Positions 29,073 to 38,327 are shown, counted from the first letter of the stretch. The stretch is 64,000 nucleotides of DNA from Corynebacterium urealyticum DSM 7109 (GCF_000069945.1 NC_010545.1:1550001-1614000), one strand, 5' to 3'. Program-made: numbers and translations. The notes: generated by a model not told the origin, from the sequence alone.

Positions 29073-29084
29073 TTCACTCCATGA

Positions 29085-30350
29085 TCACTCCATGGCGAGC
29101 AGTAGGTCGGTCACGATGCCGTCCACCAGGTAGCGGCCCTGCTCCGTGACCCGCAGACGTTGTGCGCGCGCATCGACCTCGAGCAGGCCCAGGTGCTGGT
29201 AGCGCTCGATTTCCGCCTCGGTTCCCGCCAGCCCAGCAAGTGCGACACCCTCTCGCAGTCGCAGGCCCAGCATCAGGTGCTCGGTAGTCAGGTCTGCTTG
29301 ACTCAGTGGTTCGAAGGTCACCGCGGGCAGGTCATGGCGCTGCATGAGGGCCTCCCAGTAGCGCGCAGGGTACTTGGCGTTGACCAGGCGCGTGATGCCA
29401 GAGAAATCCTCCGCGCCCGTGCGCTCCGCTGCTTCAACCGGTAGGTACTGCGCCGCCGCATCCTCACGCAGCCGCACGCAACCGTGGGCCCCTGGGCCCG
29501 CGCCCCACCACTGACCATCCCGCCAGTAGATGAGGTTGTGCTCGCACTCCCCGCCCGGCTTGGCCCAGTTGGAGACCTCATACCACTGGAAACCCGCCTC
29601 GACGAGACGCTCGTCAATCATGCGGTAACGGTCGGCGTAGACGTCCTCATCGGGTGCCGGCAGCTCCCCGCGCCGGACCTTGCGGGCCATCGCGGTGCCG
29701 TCCTCGACGATGAGGGAATAAGCGGAAACATGGTCCACGTCCGCCTCGATGACGGCATCCAAGCTGCGGGCCAGATCCTCGTCACGCTCGGTGGGCGTGC
29801 CGTAGATCAGGTCCAGGTTCACGTGCTCAAAGCCCGCGGCCTTGGCTTCCGCCACCGCCTGTTCCGGGCGGCCAGGCGTGTGCTGGCGCTCCAGGAGCTT
29901 CAGGACGTGTCCAGCCGCCGACTGCATGCCAAGGGAGATCCGGTTGAAGCCTGCCTCGCGGAGGCGGGTGAAAAATTCCGGGCTCGTGGACTCCGGGTTG
30001 GCCTCTGTGGTGACCTCCGCGTCCGGGGCCAGGCCAACGGTGCGGCGCACCGCGTTGAGGGCGCGCACCAGCCCCTCAGCACCCAGCATGGAAGGGGTGC
30101 CGCCGCCGAAGAAGACGGTGCTCACCCCGGGGTCGGATTCCCCCTCGTAGAGCCCCCGCCGATCCCAGGCCGCTGCCGCCAGCTCAAGTTCCACCTCGAG
30201 CGCGTCGAGATAGCCGGCCGGGGTGCGCCCCTGCGCGGACCCCATGCTGGCAGGATCGGCGGCCAGCTCCGCGGGGGTATAGGTGTTGAAGTCGCAATAG
30301 CCGCAGCGCGAAGCGCAGAACGGCACGTGGATATACAGCCCGCTGGTCAT
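29085..30350 (-). CDS. hemW: Radical SAM heme chaperone HemW
   Basis: A 421-residue radical SAM protein that carries heme to target enzymes; formerly called oxygen-independent coproporphyrinogen oxidase. The iron-sulfur motif CxxxCxxC is in FCASRCGYC (near residue 11), followed by GGGTPS and the TTEANPES region. It lacks the extra N-terminal residues of true HemN enzymes, which supports HemW. Starts 6 bp after the previous stop. Confidence 0.92.
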   Translation of the reverse strand: MTSGLYIHVPFCASRCGYCDFNTYTPAELAADPASMGSAQGRTPAGYLDALEVELELAAAAWDRRGLYEGESDPGVSTVFFGGGTPSMLGAEGLVRALNAVRRTVGLAPDAEVTTEANPESTSPEFFTRLREAGFNRISLGMQSAAGHVLKLLERQHTPGRPEQAVAEAKAAGFEHVNLDLIYGTPTERDEDLARSLDAVIEADVDHVSAYSLIVEDGTAMARKVRRGELPAPDEDVYADRYRMIDERLVEAGFQWYEVSNWAKPGGECEHNLIYWRDGQWWGAGPGAHGCVRLREDAAAQYLPVEAAERTGAEDFSGITRLVNAKYPARYWEALMQRHDLPAVTFEPLSQADLTTEHLMLGLRLREGVALAGLAGTEAEIERYQHLGLLEVDARAQRLRVTEQGRYLVDGIVTDLLLAME

Positions 30351-30356
30351 GCCCAG

Positions 30357-31103
30357 CTACACTACCCGGCCGCGCCGCTTCGTCAGCTTTGCGATGAGCT
30401 GCTCGATGCGAGCCCGCTCGGCGAGGAACTGCGGTGGGGCCTCCCCGCGCATGGCTTGTGCCACGGCTGGCTGCTTGGCCACACCCTCCTGCCAGTGCGC
30501 CACGATCTCCCGGGTGCGCTTCTCGGCCTCGTTGAAGACCTGCGGCAGGAGAACGGCCTGCGCGTTGATGGCCAGGTCGGTCTGCTGGACGACCCACTCG
30601 GAGAGCTCCGCCAGCTCGCCGATGATTTCCTCGTTGCGCTCGCGCAGCCACAGCCGCCAGCCGGCGGTCGTTGCCATCTGCGGCCGGGCTCCGTCGTCAG
30701 CGCCCTGCGATGAGGACGTCACCCCCGTCGCGGCCTGATTGCTCTCGGGCGGCGGTGTGGGTGCGCCTTTGCGCAAGAAGGACAGGGTGCGTCCGGGGTG
30801 GTGGAAAGTATTGGACATCTCTCCGCTGCGCACTCCGGATACGAACGCCTGGCGTAGGCCGTTGAGCTCCGCGAGCCCCGGGCGGACCTCCTTGCGGCCC
30901 TGGCGGACGACAGAGGTGAATTCAAGCAAGCAGTCCTCGACCAGCTCGCCGTCCCAATCCGCGATGGCCTGGGCGATGTGCTCGATGTGCTCGGCGATTT
31001 CATCGCCGATGTCGTAGATATTCTGGGTGAGGTCGCGCACGCGCAGCGACGCATCGTAGTGCACGTGACCTCCCTTTTTTACTTCGTCCACGACATCCGA
31101 CAC
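30357..31103 (-). CDS. Uncharacterised helical protein upstream of hemW
   Basis: A 248-residue protein I do not recognise. Two helical, charged segments (residues 20-100 and 145-248) flank a low-complexity Pro/Ser/Gln linker; no membrane segment or signal peptide. GTG 31103 (after GAAGG) and GTG 31064 (after AGGGAGG) both have ribosome sites. It heads the leftward run with hemW, 6 bp apart, so a joint role in protein or heme homeostasis is possible but unproven. Confidence 0.7.
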   Translation of the reverse strand: MSDVVDEVKKGGHVHYDASLRVRDLTQNIYDIGDEIAEHIEHIAQAIADWDGELVEDCLLEFTSVVRQGRKEVRPGLAELNGLRQAFVSGVRSGEMSNTFHHPGRTLSFLRKGAPTPPPESNQAATGVTSSSQGADDGARPQMATTAGWRLWLRERNEEIIGELAELSEWVVQQTDLAINAQAVLLPQVFNEAEKRTREIVAHWQEGVAKQPAVAQAMRGEAPPQFLAERARIEQLIAKLTKRRGRVV

Positions 31104-31145
31104 TTCGCCTTCCCAGCTTCCGTTTCCCTGTAGGGCGGCGCATAA

Positions 31146-31186
31146 AAGGCTGTACCCGCATCACATTATGTGAGTGATGCGGGTAC
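31146..31186 (-). terminator. Terminator of fadD
   Basis: On the minus strand a perfect 13-bp stem (GTACCCGCATCAC / GTGATGCGGGTAC, 31152-31164 and 31174-31186) with a 9-nt loop is followed by AGCCTTTTATG. It lies just past the fadD stop and ahead of the next gene. Confidence 0.75.
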
Positions 31187-31274
31187 GTCCGGGAGGCTTG
31201 GCCGTGTCCGGGGATTTATGTGAGCTTTCGGCCCCTGGCGCCACCCAGTGGGACGGCGTCACGGGGACGGGCAG

Positions 31275-33110
31275 CTACTTCTCGGAGTAGATCCAGGCAA
31301 TATCGTCGGCGAAATTCTTCTCCACCATGAAACGCTTGAGCTTCATTGACGGAGTCACCTCGCCACGCTCCTCCTCGAAGTCGCGGTGGACGATGCGGAA
31401 CTTCTTGATGCCCTCCGCGTGGGAGACCGACTGATTGGCCTCGTTGATCGCGTCCTGAATCTCGCCGCGCAGGTTCGGGTTCTTCGCCAGATCACGGATC
31501 GAGGTGCCGGCGGAGATGCCGTTGCGGGCCTTCCAGCTCTCCACTGCGGCCTCATCCAGGGAGATCAGGGCGCCGATGAACTTCTGATCATCACCCACGA
31601 CCATGGCCTGGGAGATCAGCGGGGCGGAACGCAGGATGTCCTCCAGCGGACCCGGGGAGACATTCTTACCGCCAGCGGTGACGAGGATTTCCTTCTTGCG
31701 GCCGGTGATGCGCAGGTGGCCGGTCGGCAGCAGGGCGCCCAGGTCACCGGTGGCGTAGAAACCATCCTCGTCGAAGGCCTCCTTGGTGGCCTCCTCGTTG
31801 TTCCAGTAGCCGCCGAAGATGACGTCGCCCTTGAGCAGGATCTCGCCGTCCTCGGCGATGCGGACGGTGTTGCCGCCAACGGGGCGACCCACGGTGCCGA
31901 TGATGTTATCCGGCTCGAAGTTCACGGTAATCGCGGCAGTGGATTCGGTCAGCCCGTAGCCCTCGTAGATGTACACGCCGACGCCGCGGAAGAAGTGCAT
32001 GAGCTCCGTGTTGAGCGCCGAGCCGCCAGAGATGGCGTACTCCAGCTCCCCGCCCATGGCCTCGCGGACCTTGGAGTAGATCAGCTTGTCGAAGATCGCG
32101 CGGCTGGTCTTCAGAGCAAGGTTCGGCCCCTGCGGGGTGTCCAGCGCCTTGGAGTACTCCACCGCGACCTTCTCGGCGCGCTCGAAGAGCTTCTCGCCGA
32201 TCTTGGACCCATCGGAGGCCTTAGCACGCACACCCGCGTGGACCTTCTCGAAGACGCGTGGCACGCCCAGGACCATGTTCGGATTGGAGCGCTGGAACTC
32301 GGTGACCAGAGTGCCGAAGTCCGACCAGTGGGTCTGGGTGCAGCCGGTCGTGAGCAGCAGGTAGGACACCGCGCGGGAGAGCACGTGCGCCAGCGGAAGG
32401 AAGGTCACCGCACTCTTGCCCGGCATACCCAGGCGGCCGATCGGGTGGGTTGCCAGGCCGCGGGCCTCGCTGAGCCAGTTGGAGTGCAGCACCTTGCAGC
32501 CCTTCGGGCGGCCGGTGGTGCCGGAGGTGTAGACGATGGAGCAGACATCGGAGGTACGCACATCGGCGATGCGGGCCTCAACCTCGTCCTGGGAGATCTT
32601 CTTGTCGCGACCGTCGTTGATGAGGATGTCGACGGCACCGCGGTTGATGCCCAGCACGCGTGTCAGCGGTTCCTTCTCGGTGGGAGTTCCATCCTCGGGG
32701 ATGAAGTTTTCGAGACGCTCGCAGTGTTCTTGGGTCTCGCCTACGGCGAAGCTGGCGCCGGAGTCCTGCACGATCCAGGCGCACTGGGAGGTCGAGGAGG
32801 ACGGGTAGATCGGCACGGAGATCGCGCCCGCTGCCTGGATCGCCAGGTCAAGCAGCGACCACTCGTAGCGGGTTTCCGACATGATGACGACGCGGTCCTT
32901 GGCCTTCACCCCATTGGCGATGAGGCCGCGGGCGACGGCATAGACCTCGTCGAGGAACTGAGTGGTGGTGACATCCTCCCAGTCGAAGTTCTTCGGACGA
33001 CTGAAGACGACCACGCTCGGGTGATCTTTCTGCAGGTCACGCAGCGCGGTCAGAATCGTCTCGTTCTCGCCGATGGTATACAGCGGTTCTGAGGTGTATT
33101 CCGTCCTCAT
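31275..33110 (-). CDS. Long-chain fatty-acid-CoA ligase
   Basis: A 611-residue adenylate-forming enzyme that activates fatty acids to acyl-CoA (FadD15-like). The AMP-binding motif VYTSGTTGRPKGC is near residue 207, YGLTESTAAITVN is in the middle, and FYATGDLGAL ... GRKKEILVTAGGKNVSP is the hinge region. The second of two adjacent ATGs has AAGGAGA at proper spacing, so I start at 33110. The region above it holds a possible -10 (TATAGC) and a CRP/GlxR-like half-palindrome. Confidence 0.92.
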   Translation of the reverse strand: MRTEYTSEPLYTIGENETILTALRDLQKDHPSVVVFSRPKNFDWEDVTTTQFLDEVYAVARGLIANGVKAKDRVVIMSETRYEWSLLDLAIQAAGAISVPIYPSSSTSQCAWIVQDSGASFAVGETQEHCERLENFIPEDGTPTEKEPLTRVLGINRGAVDILINDGRDKKISQDEVEARIADVRTSDVCSIVYTSGTTGRPKGCKVLHSNWLSEARGLATHPIGRLGMPGKSAVTFLPLAHVLSRAVSYLLLTTGCTQTHWSDFGTLVTEFQRSNPNMVLGVPRVFEKVHAGVRAKASDGSKIGEKLFERAEKVAVEYSKALDTPQGPNLALKTSRAIFDKLIYSKVREAMGGELEYAISGGSALNTELMHFFRGVGVYIYEGYGLTESTAAITVNFEPDNIIGTVGRPVGGNTVRIAEDGEILLKGDVIFGGYWNNEEATKEAFDEDGFYATGDLGALLPTGHLRITGRKKEILVTAGGKNVSPGPLEDILRSAPLISQAMVVGDDQKFIGALISLDEAAVESWKARNGISAGTSIRDLAKNPNLRGEIQDAINEANQSVSHAEGIKKFRIVHRDFEEERGEVTPSMKLKRFMVEKNFADDIAWIYSEK

Positions 33111-33172
33111 CATTCTCCTTTATGGACCGTAGCTCAGTAATAGATTTCGCTACAGCTATAAAAACACACATA

Positions 33173-33188
33173 AGTGGTGCAGGTCACT
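33173..33188. promoter_or_regulatory. Possible GlxR/CRP-type site upstream of fadD
   Basis: AGTGG-N6-TCACT matches 7 of 10 defined positions of the GlxR/CRP consensus TGTGA-N6-TCACA and lies just upstream of the plausible -10 (TATAGC). The match is imperfect. Confidence 0.35.
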
Positions 33189-33253
33189 AAAACGCAGATT
33201 TCCCCGGGTCGCGCATCGTTGCGGGCCTCCCCCACCACCGAGGGGCAAAGACC

Positions 33254-33340
33254 TTAGAGGACGTTAGCCGCGAGCCACGCCACGAGAAGGAGCACGAGCA
33301 GCAGGGCAAGGGCCTGCCGAACCTTCGAATGGTGCTTCAT
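33254..33340 (-). CDS. 28-residue single-helix membrane peptide
   Basis: A very small reading frame: ATG at 33340 reads MKHHSKVRQ followed by about 19 hydrophobic residues (ALALLLVLLLVAWLAANVL) and TAA. A basic N-terminus before one transmembrane helix predicts an inner-membrane peptide. It starts 6 bp after the 95-residue membrane protein stop, with AGGAA in that gap, so it is probably the last gene of the same transcript. I know no homologue; function unknown. Confidence 0.6.
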   Translation of the reverse strand: MKHHSKVRQALALLLVLLLVAWLAANVL

Positions 33341-33346
33341 GGTTTC

Positions 33347-33634
33347 CTAAACACTCTCCTGTTCACCGCAGCGCCCGGCATCTGCACCGGCGCCACGCTC
33401 TGGCTGAGAACCCGAGGACCGTTGGGCACGCCCCGGGGTCGCAGGTTTTTCAACCTGTGCTGCCAGCAGCTTCACGCTCTCTGGCCCCAGCACCTCCGCC
33501 TCCTCGGCGCTTCGGGGAATGATCCCCCAGAGCACCTTATTGAGCAGCCAGGATACGCCCCCGGCGAAGGCGAGCAGGAACGCCACCACCACCGGAGCCT
33601 GGATCCATACCGAGGCGTTGATCAGCCAATTCAT
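33347..33634 (-). CDS. Small membrane protein downstream of the M3 peptidase
   Basis: A 95-residue protein with one clear transmembrane segment (residues 13-36, PVVVAFLLAFAGGVSWLLNKVLW) and a hydrophilic Ala/Gly/Glu-rich tail, so probably anchored by its N-terminus. Follows the M3 peptidase gene by 35 bp and precedes the 28-residue membrane peptide by 6 bp. I do not recognise a family. Confidence 0.7.
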   Translation of the reverse strand: MNWLINASVWIQAPVVVAFLLAFAGGVSWLLNKVLWGIIPRSAEEAEVLGPESVKLLAAQVEKPATPGRAQRSSGSQPERGAGADAGRCGEQESV

Positions 33635-33669
33635 GTTCTCACTACCGCGAATCTACTCGTTGCGCGCGC

Positions 33670-35832
33670 TTAGCCGGTAACCGCGCCGGCCAGACCACGG
33701 CGGCGCAGCAGCGGTTCGACGCTGCGCTGACGGCCACGGAACATCCAGAATGCATCCTCGTAGTCGATGGTCGCACCGCGCGAGAGGATCATGCGGCGGA
33801 AGCGCTCCCCAGCGAAGCGGACGTCGTCCAGATCGATCTCTTCAGCTTCGGCACCGCTGGTCTTCGCCGCATCGTCAGCATCCAACGACGCCTCCCGGGC
33901 GGCTCCGGTGTCAACGAAGGCCTGGAAACCATCGGCGTCCAGGACCTCAGCCCAGAGGTAAGACCAGTAGTCCGCCGAATAGCCACCAGCGAAGATGTGG
34001 TTGAAGTAGGCGGAGCGGTAGCGGGGGGCGATCTTATCCGCGATATCGATGCCAGCCTCCTCGAGCGCGCGGCGCTCGAAGGCGGCGATGTCCGTCACCT
34101 GGGCCGCTTCGTCCTCGGTGAGCTGGTGCCAGGCCAGGTCCACCACGCAGGCGGCGACGTACTCGGTGGTAGCGAAACCTTCGCCCCACTGCGCCTGCTT
34201 CTGGACGGCGGCGACCAGCTCGGCGGGCAGCACCTCGCCGGTATCCACGTGCTTGGCGTAGTTAGCCAGGATCTCCGGCTGCAGTGCCCAGTTCTCATTG
34301 ATCTGGGAGGGGAACTCCACGAAGTCGCGTGGTACGGAGGTGCCGGACAGGCTCGGGTAGCGAACCTCGGAGAGCAACCCGTGCAGGGCGTGGCCGAACT
34401 CATGGAAGACCGTGGCCACCTCATCGAGGCTGAGCAGCGCTCGTCCCACCTCGCCCGGCGCGAGCTCGGCCGGCTTGGCGATATTGAGGACGTTGACGAC
34501 CACCGGCTTGGTGCCCAGCAGATCGGACTGATCCACAAAGCTGCTCATCCACGCACCTCCCCGCTTGGTCGGGCGGGCGTACATATCGGTGATTATCAGC
34601 CCGATGCCCTCCCCAGGGGCCACTCCCGGGTAGCTGCTGTCCGCACCCTCGCGGACCTCCCAGACCAGGGCTTCCGGGTGGTAGCCCTCGAGGTCCTCGC
34701 GGCGGACAACCTCGATGCCATAGAGGCGCTGGGCGGCGTAAAAGGCGCCGTCGATGAGCACCTGGTCCAGGGGGAAGTAGCTGCGCAGCTCCTCCTCGTC
34801 CACCGAGAGCTCTTCCTGCTTGAGCTGGGCGGACCAGTAGGCCCAATCCGCGCCCGTGAGCTCTGGATTTTCCTCGCCAGCGGAGACGGCCTGCTTGTCC
34901 AGCAGTCGCTTGTACTCACCGTGGGCATTGCCCACCGCGGCGGGAATGACCTGGTTCAGCAGCCCCTTGACGGCATCGACGGAGCCGGCGGTTTCCTCCT
35001 CTGCCACGAAGTCCGCGTGGGAGGCGTAGCCCAGAAGCGCTGCGCGGCGGGCGCGCAGGCGGGCGATCTCCTTGAGGGTCTCATCATTGGCAGTACCGGC
35101 CCGTTGTAGGGAGGCCTCGTAGACCCGGCGGCGAACCTCCGGGTTTTCGAGGGACTCCAGGATGGGTTGCACGCTGGGCAGGCCGAGCCGGATGAGCCAG
35201 CCCTGCTTGCCGGCTTCCTTCGCATCGGTGGCCAGCACCTCGCGGGTGGCCTCGCTGAGGCCCGCGAGCTCTTCCTCCAAGGTGATCAACACGGCGGACG
35301 CTTCGGTCTGCTCCTGTAGGACACGGCCGAAGCGGGTGGATAGCTCGGCGAGGCGCTCGTCGATCTGCTTGAGCTCGTCTCGCTGTTCCGGGGCGAGTTC
35401 TGCCCCGCCCCGGCGGAACTTGCGGCGCCAGTAGGCCATGAGCGCGGCCTCCTCGCTGCCCTCCTCGATCTGAGTGTTTTCATCGACCCGCTTGATGCGC
35501 TCCCACAGCGCCTCGTTGAGGTAGAGCTCGGAGAAGTGCTTCGCCAGTGGCGGGGACACCGCCTCTTCCACGTCGCGGATCTCCGGGGTGGCCATCGTGC
35601 CGGCGTAGTTGAAGATCACCGCGAGCACGCGGTCAAGCATCCGCCCGGAGGCCTCCAGGGCCTCCACGGTGTTCTCCCACGTCGGCTCTTCGGGGGTCGC
35701 CGCGATGGCGGCCACCTCCGCGGCATGATCGTCCACTGCAGTGAAGAAGGCCGGAACGAGTTCGCTGACCTCGACTTTGGCGAAGTCCGGCAGCTCGTAG
35801 GGAAGGCTGGAAGGCGTGTCGAAATCTAACAT
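33670..35832 (-). CDS. M3-family zinc oligopeptidase (dipeptidyl carboxypeptidase type)
   Basis: A 720-residue cytoplasmic metallopeptidase of the oligopeptidase A / Dcp group that trims short peptides. The zinc site HEFGHALHG (His-Glu-x-x-His) is near residue 510, and EFPSQINENWA follows as in the family. No signal peptide. ATG 35832 (MLDFDTPSSL), preceded by GGAG, is preferred over an upstream in-frame start. Two small membrane-protein genes follow in the same direction. Confidence 0.92.
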   Translation of the reverse strand: MLDFDTPSSLPYELPDFAKVEVSELVPAFFTAVDDHAAEVAAIAATPEEPTWENTVEALEASGRMLDRVLAVIFNYAGTMATPEIRDVEEAVSPPLAKHFSELYLNEALWERIKRVDENTQIEEGSEEAALMAYWRRKFRRGGAELAPEQRDELKQIDERLAELSTRFGRVLQEQTEASAVLITLEEELAGLSEATREVLATDAKEAGKQGWLIRLGLPSVQPILESLENPEVRRRVYEASLQRAGTANDETLKEIARLRARRAALLGYASHADFVAEEETAGSVDAVKGLLNQVIPAAVGNAHGEYKRLLDKQAVSAGEENPELTGADWAYWSAQLKQEELSVDEEELRSYFPLDQVLIDGAFYAAQRLYGIEVVRREDLEGYHPEALVWEVREGADSSYPGVAPGEGIGLIITDMYARPTKRGGAWMSSFVDQSDLLGTKPVVVNVLNIAKPAELAPGEVGRALLSLDEVATVFHEFGHALHGLLSEVRYPSLSGTSVPRDFVEFPSQINENWALQPEILANYAKHVDTGEVLPAELVAAVQKQAQWGEGFATTEYVAACVVDLAWHQLTEDEAAQVTDIAAFERRALEEAGIDIADKIAPRYRSAYFNHIFAGGYSADYWSYLWAEVLDADGFQAFVDTGAAREASLDADDAAKTSGAEAEEIDLDDVRFAGERFRRMILSRGATIDYEDAFWMFRGRQRSVEPLLRRRGLAGAVTG

Positions 35833-35898
35833 GCGCTCCAGTGTAGCGACCCGCCCAGACACGGCCGTGGGGCCGGTGGGCAGGCGCCGGGCTAGGAG

Positions 35899-36868
35899 CT
35901 AGTCGTCCTTGGATACTTCCTTGGCGATGATCTCCAGCGGCTCGATGGAGCGCACCGACGGGTCCAGTCCAACACCCGGGACGACGATGAACTTGTTCTC
36001 GCGCACCGCCTTCATATTCTTGGTCGCAGGCTCGCGCTTGAGCTCGTCGATCTTCTCCTGCGCGGTATCCATCGGCAGACCGCGGCCAGAGATGTCGGCG
36101 ACGACGATGTAGTCCGGATCCTTTTCGGCGAAAGCCTCCCAGCTGACTTCGTTGCGATCCTCCTTGAGGTCCTCGAAGACGTTGGTCGAACCAGTGAGCT
36201 TCGCGATGTCGTTGGAGATTCCGTAGCGGCCGTCGACCCACGGGGCGGCGTCGTTGATGTTGAAGAGGAAGGCCAGCGACTTGCCAGAGTTCACATCCGC
36301 GTTGTCGACGGCCTCCTGCGTCTGGTCGATGAGCTTCTTGGCTTCTTCTTCCGCGCCGAGAATTTCGCCCAGTTGCTCGTAGTCCTTTTGGAGATTCTCG
36401 AAGCCGGTCGTGCCGTCGGCCGGGCAGTCCGTGTTGGACACGAAGGTGCGGACCCCGTTATCCGCCCAGAACTCACGGGTGCCGGTGAGACTTTCCACGA
36501 AGCTGCCACGCTGGGTCGCGACGATGAAATCCGGGTCCACGTCGAGCACCTGCTCCGCGGTTGCGACGGTCTTGCTCAGCACTGGAATGCTGTCATAAGC
36601 CTCCTGCCATTTCGGCTGGACCTTGTCGCGCAGCGAGCTGGTGCCAACCATCTTGTCCTTCTGGCCCAGCTCGAAGAGGTTTTCGGTGGTGGCCTGGCGC
36701 AGGGTGACGATGCGCTCCGGCCTCTTTTCGATCGAGATCTCCATGCCGCAGTTGTCGATGGTGCGCCCACCCTGGGCGGCAGTGTCCTCCTCCGAGCATG
36801 CAACCAGGCCTGCCGCCAGGGTCACGCCGACGATGCCTGCGCCAATCCGCAGCGTTTTTATTCTTCAT
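35899..36868 (-). CDS. Siderophore/cobalamin-type ABC binding lipoprotein, frameshifted in the signal peptide
   Basis: A PF01497-like (TroA-fold) substrate-binding lipoprotein for an ABC importer. The mature part (ERIVTLRQATTENLFELGQKD...) is intact to the stop at 35899. The ATG at 36868 has a good ribosome site (GGAAGG) and begins MKNK, but one extra A in an A5 tract (36855-36859) puts it out of frame. Removing one A gives a signal peptide MKNKTLRIG... ending in the lipobox LVAC, about 322 residues. As sequenced, only a weak internal GTG at 36825 is available. No permease or ATPase gene is adjacent. The substrate cannot be told. Either a sequencing error, phase variation or a decayed gene. 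Confidence 0.75.
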
Positions 36869-36995
36869 GTTGACCTTCCTTCGTCACTCACGGGGGACCT
36901 CAGCCGGAGCGCGACAGTCCCATCGACAGCCGACCCGCCTGTCGCTCTGGCGTTCAATCGATACTCGACCCTAGTTAAGCACTCAAAGTCAGAAC

Positions 36996-37013
36996 ATAGA
37001 CAGTGTTGTCTAT
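36996..37013. promoter_or_regulatory. McbR-type operator
   Basis: A perfect palindrome ATAGACA-GTGT-TGTCTAT. It contains TAGAC-AGTGTT-GTCTA, matching every defined base of the McbR consensus TAGAC-N6-GTCTA known from Corynebacterium sulfur metabolism. It covers the expected -35 position of the following C-S lyase gene. Confidence 0.75.
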
Positions 37014-37030
37014 ACCCCCGTCCGGGCGCG

Positions 37031-37036
37031 TACACT
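37031..37036 (+). promoter_or_regulatory. -10 element of the C-S lyase gene
   Basis: TACACT lies 7 nt before the ATG at 37044. The -35 position, 17 bp upstream, falls inside the McbR palindrome. Confidence 0.5.
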
Positions 37037-37043
37037 GTTGCCC

Positions 37044-38327
37044 ATGACTAGCCACAATTCCAGCTCCCTCGAATTGCCCGCCCTGGCTGAACTGCGCCGC
37101 CGCGGTACGAAGAAGTGGCGCGGCTACCCCGATGACGTCATCCCCATGTGGGTCGCGGAGTCTGACTTCCATACCTGCCCCGCCGTCGCCCGCGCCATCC
37201 AGGACTGCGTGGACCGCGAATATTTCGGCTACTCCGCCGACGACGTGGAGCTGCGAGAAGCACTCGCTGCATTCTACGAGCGCCGGTTCGGCTGGAGCTT
37301 CTCCCCCGACTGGGTTCGCACCGTCCCCGACGTGGTTAAGGGTGTGACGATTGCCGTCGAAGAGCTCACCCCCGCTGGCTCCGCGATCGTGCTGCCAGTT
37401 CCCGCCTATAACCCCTTCTTCGAGATCCCCGTCGTCACCGGCCGGCCCGCGATCGAAGTGGCTCTGACCCCGGAGGGCAGGTTCGACCTCGCGGCCCTGG
37501 AAGAGGTCTTCGCATCCGGCACCGCAAGCACACGCGGACGCGTCGTCGTCGGAAAGGAAGCGGGAAACAACGGACCGGCGGAAGAAGGAAACCCAGCCGC
37601 GCCGGCCGGGTCGCTGATCTTGTGCAGTCCCTATAATCCGCTCGGCCGGGTGTTCAGCAAGGAAGAACTGCGCGACGTCGTCGAGCTGGCGGCGAAGTAC
37701 AACGTGCGGGTCATCTCCGACGAGATCCACGCCCCCATTGTCTATCCGGGACACCAGCACACCCCGGCCGCCTCGATCAGCGAGATCGCGGCGGAGAACA
37801 CCATCACGGTCACCGCCACGTCGAAGGGGTGGAACACGGCTGGCCTGCGATGCGCCCAGATGATCCTGAGCTCCCCGCGCGACCGCGAGATCATGGCAGG
37901 AGTGCACAAGCTGCGCACCGGGGAGGCATCCACCATCGGGATCGCCGCCGCGACCGCCGCCTACAGCGACGAGTCCGGCTGGCTGGAGGAACAGGTCGAC
38001 TACCTCAGCGGCAACCTCGACCTGATCGAACGCCGCCTGCCCGAGGTCCTGCCCGGCGCAACATTCCACCGACCGGAGGGGACCTACCTACTGTGGGTGG
38101 ACGTCCGCGACGTCCCCGGGATTTATAAGGCGACGGACGGGAACAGCGAAACACCCCCGGACCCAGCGGAGCAGATCTTTAAGCGGGCGAAGGTGGCCTT
38201 CAACACCGGAGCCATCTACGGTGCCGGCGGTGACGGGCACGTGCGGATCAATTTTGCGACGTCTCGGGAGATCCTCACCGAGGCGCTGGACCGCATCGCC
38301 GCGGCAGGCTTTGGAGAGCGCGCCTAA
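37044..38327 (+). CDS. aecD: PLP-dependent C-S lyase / MalY-PatB aminotransferase (cystathionine beta-lyase)
   Basis: A 427-residue fold-type I PLP enzyme of the MalY/PatB class. DVIPMWVAESDF and FGYSADDVEL are typical of C-S lyases; the PLP lysine is in TATSKGWNTAGLRC, and NPLGRVF...VISDEIHAPIVYPG is the cofactor region. It probably cleaves cystathionine or cysteine conjugates in methionine supply (AecD in Corynebacterium). A 25-residue Gly/Ala/Glu-rich insert lies near residue 165. The McbR operator directly upstream supports a role in sulfur amino acid metabolism. Probably leaderless. Confidence 0.85.
   Translation: MTSHNSSSLELPALAELRRRGTKKWRGYPDDVIPMWVAESDFHTCPAVARAIQDCVDREYFGYSADDVELREALAAFYERRFGWSFSPDWVRTVPDVVKGVTIAVEELTPAGSAIVLPVPAYNPFFEIPVVTGRPAIEVALTPEGRFDLAALEEVFASGTASTRGRVVVGKEAGNNGPAEEGNPAAPAGSLILCSPYNPLGRVFSKEELRDVVELAAKYNVRVISDEIHAPIVYPGHQHTPAASISEIAAENTITVTATSKGWNTAGLRCAQMILSSPRDREIMAGVHKLRTGEASTIGIAAATAAYSDESGWLEEQVDYLSGNLDLIERRLPEVLPGATFHRPEGTYLLWVDVRDVPGIYKATDGNSETPPDPAEQIFKRAKVAFNTGAIYGAGGDGHVRINFATSREILTEALDRIAAAGFGERA

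Noticed and set aside
26700..29084. CIRCE operator for HrcA around hrcA and dnaJ
   Set aside because: I looked for the TTAGCACTC / GAGTGCTAA pair and did not find it in these gaps.
36869..36995. A Fur or DtxR box for the siderophore-type binding protein
   Set aside because: No sequence close to the 19-bp consensus; CTTAACTAGGGT is only a partial half-site.
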